Source of the DNA: Phanerochaete sordida
Lineage: Eukaryota; Basidiomycota; Agaricomycetes; Polyporales; Phanerochaetaceae
Direction of reading: 5' to 3'
Assembly (NCBI GenBank): GCA_019973155.2
Contig: BPQB01000198.1
Location: forward strand, 1-14,849
Length of the DNA: 14,849 nt
This document shows, in pieces, positions 9,101 to 13,100 of this stretch. The notes below the pieces were generated by a model that saw only the letters and a list, made by a program, of their open reading frames with translations, was not told the DNA's origin and ran no database searches. The position numbers and the translations under genes were made by a program. How positions within the stretch are numbered: the first letter of the stretch is position 1; each line of letters starts with the position of its first letter.

Positions 9101-10150
9101 TCCGACGAGGAGCTCGAGGAGCGCTACACCCTCAACCTCGCCTGCAGCCGCGCCTTGGCGCACATCCTGCCCGCGCTCGCCGTCGAAGCCTCCGAGGAGA
9201 CTCGCGCGCGCGCTGACGGTATCCTGGTGCCCCCGCCGTCACCTTCCTCAACAGCGTACTCGACTTCGGCAGACAGCACGCACATCCAGGCGTCGGTAGA
9301 CGACTTCAGCATCTATTCCGACATACTCCAGATCAATGAGCTCGTGGGCCAGCCCTCCTCAGTCTCTCTCGACGACGACTACCGGCAGCCCGTCATCGCG
9401 CACGGTCCCGACTACCTCTGCGGCGGTGACCCGTCGGTGCCTAACGGCGCCTTCAGGATCTACCTAGGCCGCATCAACGAGGTAAACGAGGACGAGGAGA
9501 TGACTGACCTGACCAGCGAGAATAGCGAGCTTGACGACGACGAGCTCGATGACGACGTATACTTCGAGATGGCTAACGAGTTCCTCGAGACAGACCCGCA
9601 GAATATGGGTCTTCACGGCGCCCCGCATCTGCACAACGAGCAGCCCAGTGACCGCGGCCTCGACCTACCAGTCCCAAACCCCGAACAAGCTGCGCGGCGC
9701 TACGCGCGCGATGGCACGACCGGCCCCACTACTCTCGCGCTGCTCAACACAGAACGCCAGTACCTCCTGGACGTCATGCGCGGCGAGGCACACGACGCCG
9801 TAGCCTGCGGACTCCTGCAGCACCTGGAAGGCGTACGCCACGGCAACTTCGGTCATGAGCGCGACGCCTACGAGGCAACCTTCCCATTTCACAAAGGGTA
9901 CGGGTCCCCGCTTCTCTTCCCAGAGGAGCAGCTCACCCTCCGTCAGTGCCGCCACTTCTGGTTCCACTTGGGCGTCCCCTTTCTCCACGCCAGCCGCATC
10001 GCGCGCATCGACTTCGCGCTGCACTTTCGCGACGACAACGCGGACGGCGACAACGCCCGCATTCGGCACCTGCGCGACAGCCTGCGCCTCGGCACCCTCG
10101 GGCACAGCCGCCGGCTCGTCAGCAACGTCCCCTGGGGATTCGCTTGGTAA
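188..10150 (+). CDS. Gag-protease polyprotein with giant C-terminal cargo region
   Basis: The first part is a standard fungal Ty3/gypsy Gag-PR: a Ser/Thr/Pro and Gln/Arg-rich N-terminus, a helical capsid-like region (about residues 110-270), an acidic Ser-rich stretch followed by seven lysines (338-344), a zinc knuckle (499-512) and an aspartic protease (about 835-960). Gag packages the RNA and protease cuts the polyprotein. From about residue 1000 to 3320 the frame continues as sequence I do not recognise: Ser/Asp/Glu-rich linkers, charged helices (about 1355-1480 and 1585-1700), a globular-looking domain (about 2075-2325), a very acidic linker (about 2360-2410), and two diverged copies of a roughly 120-residue unit (2710-2831, 2942-3061). 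The cargo is GC-richer and favours C/G-ending codons. Normal Gag-PR of such elements is about 900-1100 residues, so this is about three times longer. The TAA at 10148 lies inside the overlap with the pol frame. Confidence 0.9.
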   Translation: MTGGPPSPTSSLPSTPTSVPSVVSSSSRSQSPRRQEPQARQSVHDHVRSAVQSAVQRIQARIMSQGGQNTTGQTAQGTAPTTGNVVPPPVVPGQAHAGAGHVHGAGGIVDLPLPGSKAAPKKFKGKYTDVLNFLHFYERLCQKHQVVSDKDKVESITQYCSQSVRKFMEGLPSYQTPNWNNFARDIKKFYEADKDDRRFVTRDLEKLTKHSKVKSIKSMKAWNKYMRDFIRIAGWLRKNGRLAEYDYRYYFWIGIPEKLRTKLEARLVAQLPNHDMSEPFPTDDVIKVAEGLLHRRRFDRDRLLSEPETEDSDSATTTTSDSSDSESDSDSTDDEPVKKKKKKKSSKRSKESSKDQTSSKSKPKSTKAKKTVKFQSPEVTKGSDSDSDVPSPRMTQRPPTPMKESQSKDDLELEKLIKDMEKMALDDPEYAVTYFRACNRNPLVKSVVAAPIDRRKVVMQPPAQSQSSVPRSRSYERETPPHMAAAPQNFPLRPEGRTCFGCGSVGHTMNRCEALNEYFMNGTITRNEERRIVLTNGGILFRKGDETWIDAIKRVTTPQANLVTAPLTNFITATSDNQTPPQVKSRTSKHFVQYYEGSSEEEYSYESVLESDADVFEVTRTEKGITKARKDKFDGVWLPTPRELDERRRKQNLSPAAPRVGPPRGVKKSNGASKAAVPTPASDPLPFSEPQPVFDPNDDDAFMEDATQPPAKSSKGKERAGPLKDKTNISGEGKTDGEPAPRRQQRKSDLQSHVDSKQVLDKVLNAPVTMAVGEFLAVSKEMSQQVQDVLKPKNAMAKAKGENKHPVANMAFLDDDLIDTPTCMTATMFPVRQRTQLIRLKVEVQGKPVVAIVDTGSQLNIVHRHVWQDTVGHPTDLEKRMVMGDANGGESTLRGYAEEVPVSCGPIRTHANFFIGEKPPFDLLLGRPWQRGNYVGIDERRDGTYLVFKDKALRPRYEMLVTPEYDPDPMLQEYLEYTHHAHMCHMITDSQEPGFGLEAEFRGARHHRRRNGRVAGMLQAARAHDSNSSDSETSSDEYTDSTTDSEGPTEDSVAVQTPPTSPYGSGESIDTVNEHGSETDSDDSEISADSDVIRWMDIIEEEESVHEDSSDSDEDSPDVAQSAFVNAKPATSLRGAEQARENPERPPEDERRRSRSPDEGPSRAQEDVLHDDELVNGNADDNDYFEGPTLVMEDTRVPEDDPPPEPWLARLMHACKVRPPVSTERFESISNHAHTLERQYAPPEARSLRREATCRAALSASGMPLGLVELACRQAQRARARKAGTQSISPAEETSVVTQDAMDVDDVPEPREQVFWAEARDAADIAQVLSATGTDELPALDDDLPQYAQHDPPNSIHAVRTRIALVKARYESEHERVRKTRRVAELRAAESLKRQLQDIDAIEKSEGYSRDLSMFAADDVRRRCKCDYDATWDALAQDAWKATRELIVSEHREVRTLEDYERMLLEQRQGAAARDTRRRAFPAPPRRGFGRGAHVLSATILRDTNVLDNEQSEGNDDRSENAPGRHEDEVPCVPIVFDASAAPADEPEVVEAASRSGGNAGLMDFVLGKDYFSQHLTIADVGEERLTEQQWLDYVSWCSERDQERALEENRKTYERIDRAVQRRHKQIKEDEEAGLYAPLLEGCTAAQDRRRAEVVGDFELEHADEVFEKKSAEISHKAAKNRRTVRDAFERRRRSLERETEPDTEPDEDREARPDVAAERKPESADAPIEEGDGSGHGSRVGCCDATERTIGWKVSEAMPEAGQEPPLSDGRIDRALVLRAAAPDPAQPERYELVTTPGALDSGCAPPDEPSWGSFVGLVFAKNAPDEPLECLEIGGEIEEAVEAGLGPREPHAASLGEGTDAVVHAMPTAVRDEFDFEHDRGGDCVVSVNSTRPAGQTRVLTVQCSGTTTLTSAAATPALTAAPKEDRVSENTRETGRSKRTCDPECMACAARAPADRSADATEVENASRDLEVAASECPGNDGQDVSTATEAEDAPARCGAIKNSCPTLEQGDSRQVETFNKILCARFRELERYKRREGGAPESPSSSVSLRDLSLNKSCDLLALRPSGNAMSVPIPGTRGLTDHATLLIDIKGEQGTFVDANGSQDDHLAMHSTCMSVQAAVNLAPLGRVYTAQRPNTTTTGRPDGCYFAVIPETDTLERRDLAGAVDEKGQPEAMKFFGKGWYLAIPYAEPNNGTLATVSFEITILTGCVPDEVFRVERAIWPFVPATGTVICHMIEKDELFSEYCERDARSMPLTGTRVPQPAGIYIRKALSEIYDDMCDPRPRHFPGPARDPGKPYNALEELKHLPACPDIDAAWNRHLDSIGRRGKGDGEKGESASDSGGSLPSLETVSDSWSDEDGDEEGRGDDERSESVGESEEEEMDWEEDADGDEDDEEDDPEDYPPGGMSMRELASRDEIEAMIAPALRILEGEAWTHAVTRLCPADSKAGSATYVITGPGSGDQMLTSTCLRRLSTATQASVMRLDENPIPTSIDFHGLGPLPPRSPLRRDYWKTQTASPIPLHAPYDHATPERRASPMLAEMANAASARVDTSTSVLGHTTGMSAAAASMLNAWNAAITPTRGLGDLERPRASVECFHVSTPDVAMDGYAHDPADYAVPAFGTPNFSPDAGKLPTPRFLEKQRAGDAVAQQVSQAFAAKAAQALTPSDTQHEPEHAESWSDDDEDLDERRPSSTAPPIPPYYAGFRRQILLNQAEPDIVADYCSYICRYNAEALRDDPDALEDRYTLDLQCLRGIEERLPILKEAKKLELARNGCNEEILLNYDPPCTGEWYHTNLFEDVYTQAWDLRSDIWDINEILGYDNSFSLKKGLRKSPNNDPSTPLGMAWEDISCISLPPPVIEPLDAYSPTRSAFSVSPTCTHLASQHLTTQQTEPDDFSYLYEDLYRRSPTPGKPIPGPSSAHAARDTFDPARAEREDFKKSLREGPVTLDMVHRHADNLRVEPLEHLSDEELEERYTLNLACSRALAHILPALAVEASEETRARADGILVPPPSPSSTAYSTSADSTHIQASVDDFSIYSDILQINELVGQPSSVSLDDDYRQPVIAHGPDYLCGGDPSVPNGAFRIYLGRINEVNEDEEMTDLTSENSELDDDELDDDVYFEMANEFLETDPQNMGLHGAPHLHNEQPSDRGLDLPVPNPEQAARRYARDGTTGPTTLALLNTERQYLLDVMRGEAHDAVACGLLQHLEGVRHGNFGHERDAYEATFPFHKGYGSPLLFPEEQLTLRQCRHFWFHLGVPFLHASRIARIDFALHFRDDNADGDNARIRHLRDSLRLGTLGHSRRLVSNVPWGFAW
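515..1000 (+). other. gag: Gag capsid-like region
   Basis: Residues about 110-270 of ORF1 are predominantly helix-forming and aromatic/basic, with motifs such as KFKGKYTDVLNFLHFYERLC and WNKYMRDFIRIAGWL. This matches the retrotransposon Gag capsid fold region that assembles virus-like particles in the cytoplasm. It is followed by an acidic Ser-rich stretch and a lysine run, which probably form a flexible nucleic-acid-binding linker. The assignment rests on position and pattern, not on a profile search. Confidence 0.8.
1682..1723 (+). other. Gag zinc knuckle (nucleocapsid)
   Basis: Residues 499-512 read CFGCGSVGHTMNRC, a perfect CX2CX4HX4C retroviral-type zinc knuckle. In this family it binds the genomic RNA during packaging and primer annealing. 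There is a single copy. Its place between capsid and protease is canonical. Confidence 0.95.
2690..3070 (+). other. Retroviral-type aspartic protease domain
   Basis: The catalytic triplet lies in VAIVDTGSQLNIV with Asp854 (codon 2747-2749). The downstream hydrophobic-Gly motif LLLGRPW is at residues 923-929. One DTG per chain means the enzyme acts as a dimer, like retroviral proteases, cutting Gag and Pol into working proteins. The following RGNYVGIDER and RYEMLVTP stretches are typical of basidiomycete gypsy elements as I remember them. All key residues are present. Confidence 0.92.
4250..5290 (+). other. Charged alpha-helical region of the cargo
   Basis: ORF1 residues about 1355-1480 and 1585-1700 are very rich in Arg, Glu, Lys, Ala and Gln with few Pro or Gly inside the blocks, for example ERVRKTRRVAELRAAESLK and NRKTYERIDRAVQRRHKQIK. 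This pattern suggests long helices or coiled coils that could mediate self-association or RNA binding. A proline/glycine-containing spacer separates the two blocks. No family is recognised. Confidence 0.45.
6410..7200 (+). other. Globular-looking domain of unknown family in the cargo
   Basis: Residues about 2075-2325 of ORF1 differ from the disordered flanks. They have regularly spaced hydrophobic and aromatic residues, beta-like stretches (GCYFAVIPETD, GKGWYLAIPYAEPN, ATVSFEITILTGC) and then a helix-rich end. The domain starts at a Met codon (6410) after a Ser-rich linker and ends in a Gly/Lys/Glu linker. I do not recognise it. It is the best single candidate in the cargo for structure-based identification. 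Confidence 0.5.
7250..7411 (+). repeat. Low-complexity acidic (GAC/GAG-rich) tract
   Basis: This stretch is built mostly of GAC, GAG, GAA, GGC and AGC codons and encodes a run of Asp, Glu, Ser and Gly with almost no hydrophobic residue. It separates the globular-looking domain from the next segment and probably forms a flexible acidic linker. Trinucleotide expansion is a likely origin. Confidence 0.7.
8315..8680 (+). repeat. Cargo internal repeat, copy 1
   Basis: Residues 2710-2831 of ORF1. Landmarks are FRR, DIV, LEDRYTLDLQCLR (8423-8461) and INEILGYDNSFSL. The same landmarks in the same order occur in copy 2 at 9011-9370, and the distance from LE[DE]RYTL to INE is exactly 73 residues in both. 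The pair looks like an old in-frame duplication of one domain. Function unknown. Confidence 0.75.
9011..9370 (+). repeat. Cargo internal repeat, copy 2
   Basis: Residues 2942-3061 of ORF1. Landmarks are FKK, DMV, LEERYTLNLACSR (9113-9151) and INELVGQPSSVSL. It matches copy 1 with one two-residue length difference before the LEERYTL block; the middle part is Pro/Ser-richer and has diverged. The DNA is also recognisably similar at the core block, so common descent is likelier than convergence. Confidence 0.75.
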
Positions 10151-13100
10151 TCCCGTACGTCCACGGCTGGCAGGCGCGACAATACCGATTGCTGACCATC
10201 GCGCAGATCTGCCTTTAGCGTGCCAGCGCGCAAACACGAAAGACACGCGCACGCCCGTAACTCGAAAATTCGACGCCTTGAGTGTTCCCCAGTTCCAAAC
10301 TCCTAGTATCATGTCCCTTTTGACCCGGTCCATGTTTCTAGGTCTATGCGCCGCGCGGCACGCTGCTGCTGGTGCGCCCGGCACTCGCGAGACCAGGCCG
10401 ACGTGTCTCGTCGCGCCTCCCTCGTCAGCCGGCACATCGAAGCCCGACACCTTCGTCTCGACTGTCGCGTCTTCGGGCGCGGTAACGGTCTCGAGCGTCG
10501 GGCACGGCGACATAGGCGGGCTCGCGAATGTATTAGTAGTTCTTATTTGTCTTGGTCTCGTAGTTTACGGCCTAAAGGCCCTATGCATGTATCTACCCAA
10601 GCGGCTCTCCGCACGAATGAAAGAAGTGTTTACCTTGAATTCCCCGCGTTACGTGTCCGACTTGCAGCCCTCCCAAGGTACGCGAGACTTGCTATCTCAA
10701 GTGACCCCCGGACTTGCGCGAGATTTTGAAGTCCCAGTAAGCCATAGTTGTAGTCCCGTAAGTAGAATTAGTTACCCAGTAAGCCAGCATGTTAGTTACT
10801 GCACTTACCGCGAATGCGACGCGTGCAAGGCTGAAGCGGCAGTGATGTCATGCCGGACGCCACCAAGCTCGGCCAGGCACGATGATCAAGAAGCCTCGGG
10901 AGACGTTCGAAACAGCGCCGCGCATCACGCCGACACCGCAATTGATGTTCTGATGAACGTTGAACGTTATGCGCCGCCCTCGCGCCCGTTGCCATCAACA
11001 GCGAGCGCGATTTCCTTATTTGGCAATCCCGACCCCGACGCAGAGCGCATCAGCGCCCGGCGGGCCGCCGGAGCCAACCTAGACGCCCATTTACCGTGCA
11101 CTTCAGACTTAGTCTTGCAACGCGAAAATGCGGGCGCTAGCCCCATGTTTGCTAGCACCATGCCTCAAGTAAATTATGTAGCAGTTAGCGATGAGTTTAA
11201 TTACATCAGATGGGATGAAGTAGAGCCCATACTCTTCACCTCTGATATGAATAAATTCTTGGACGAGCTGGATGAAGACGATACGATAATTACCTTCGAC
11301 GGGGGTAGTTTGTTCTCGTCAGCTAAGCCAATGAGCTCTCCCGAAGTCTTGACAGCCTACAAGCGAGTGGATAGGAAAGTAAAGCCAGTTCCAGCTGTAT
11401 TTCCTGAGGATGCTAGAGTTACTCGACAATTCCCTGAAGATCCATTGTTATCGCTGCCTGCGTTACCGACGAAGCCTCCAGAATTTGTTCCTGATGGAGG
11501 GCGACTTACTCAGGAAAATCTGGACTCAATGAAGCTCAATCCAGAAGGTTTTCTTTGGCCTGAAGAACTCAAGCTATTCCAGCATATTCTTCAGCTTAAT
11601 CAAAACTGCTTTGTATTTGAAGATAGTCAACGAGGAACGTTCCGAGAGGATTATTTCTCTCCGTACATTATCCCAGTAGTACCCCACGTACCTTGGGCCT
11701 ATAAGAATATTCCTATACCCTTAGGAATACATCAGAAGGTCATAGACTTGCTTCGCGAAAAGATTGCAGCAGGCGTTTACGAATCAAGCCAATCGTCTTA
11801 CCGGTCAAAGTGGTTCTGCGTTCTCAAGAAAAGCGGAAAGCTACGTATAGTCCACGACCTTCAGCCACTAAATAAGGTTTCTATCAGAGATGCAGGGTTA
11901 CCACCGAACCTAGACAACTTTGTAGAACCTTTCGCAGGAAGACAGGTTTACACGGTATTTGATTTGTATTGGGGCTTCGACGCACGTAAGGTCCACCCTA
12001 AGAGTAGAGACCTTACCGCCTTCCTTACGCCTCTGGGATTGTTAAGAATCACATCACTGCCTACCGGGTTTACCAACTCACCGGCAGAGTTCCAAGCGTG
12101 TATGGCATTTATTTTGCAGCATGAAATCCCAGATAAAGCAAACATCTTTATTGATGACTTGCCTATCAAAGGACCCGAAACTCGGTACGAAGACGAGAAC
12201 GGTCAGCCAGAGGTGTTAGCAGAGAACCCTGGAATTCGGAGATTTATTTGGGAGCATGCAAATGACGTACATCGTATTGTCCATCGTGTAGGACACGCTG
12301 GAGGAACATTTGCTCCATCTAAGGTTCAGTTAGCCCAGGAAAGGGTAACTATCCTTGGTCAGCAATGTACCCCTGAAGGAAGACTTCCTGACTCTCAGAG
12401 AGTAGAGAAGATCCTTAACTGGCCACCGCTTAAGACACCTAAGGATGTTAGAGGATTCCTGGGCTTATGCGGAACCGTACGACTATGGATCGAGAATTAC
12501 TCAGCAAAAGCTAGGCCTTTAGCAGAGCTAATTCGACATGACGCAGAGTTTGAATGGGACAAACGACGTCAAGCAGCTTTTGAAGAGCTCAAGAAAGCCA
12601 TTACGTCACCGCCAGCCTTACGACCTATTGATTATGACTCAGAAAATCCCGTAGTCCTATCAGTAGACTCTAGCATTATTGCTGTAGGGTTCATTCTGTC
12701 TCAGTATGACGAGCAAGGAAAGAAACGACCTTCGCGTTATGGCTCGATACCTATGAACGAACGAGAAGCTAGATATTCACAGCCCAAGCTCGAACTGTAT
12801 GGATTATTCAGAGCGTTACGAGCATACAGACTGTATATTATCGGAGTCAAGAAACTGATAGTAGAAGTTGATGCAAAGTATATTAAGGGCATGATGAATG
12901 ATCCAGACCTTCAGCCCAATGCTACAATTAATCGTTGGATCCAAGGTATTCTTTTGTTCGATTTCGACTTAGTCCACGTGCCAGCAGATAAGCATCGAGG
13001 ACCAGATGCCTTATCCAGGAGAGAACTAGGAGAAGATGAAGAAGTGGAAGATGAAGACGACACTTGGTTGGATGATATTCCATTACTTATCCCTGCCCAA

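Larger units (their letters stand above)
3380..10150 (+). other. Unrecognised GC-rich cargo fused in frame after protease
   Basis: From about 3380 base and codon use shift: a hand-counted 60-base line at 9001 has 38 G/C, against 27 at 1441 and 30 at 13501. No stop interrupts about 2260 codons, which would be essentially impossible by chance, since random sequence of this composition has a stop about every 30-40 codons. The region is therefore coding, or was captured from coding DNA. It holds Ser/Asp-rich linkers, Arg/Glu helices, a Cys motif CDPECMAC (residues 1945-1952), one compact domain and an internal duplication. No known enzyme motif was found. It could be captured host genes, an expanded PR-RT spacer, or an element-specific accessory protein. 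Confidence 0.7.

Noticed and set aside
10147..10206. A 60-base intron with donor GTAATC that would remove the ORF1 stop
   Set aside because: The exon would end in TG and join an A, making a new TGA at the junction, and 60 bases would not change frame.
9665..10513. Minus-strand open frame of 282 codons crossing the ORF1/pol overlap
   Set aside because: Val/Ala/Arg-rich composition, no recognisable domain, and it covers a segment where both plus frames are open. I saw no reason to prefer it, though the overlap makes this less certain than the other shadows.
10311..10800. Envelope-like gene, because of the membrane segment
   Set aside because: It lies before RT, not after integrase. It has no fusion-peptide or furin-site pattern, and one transmembrane span is not enough to call an envelope.
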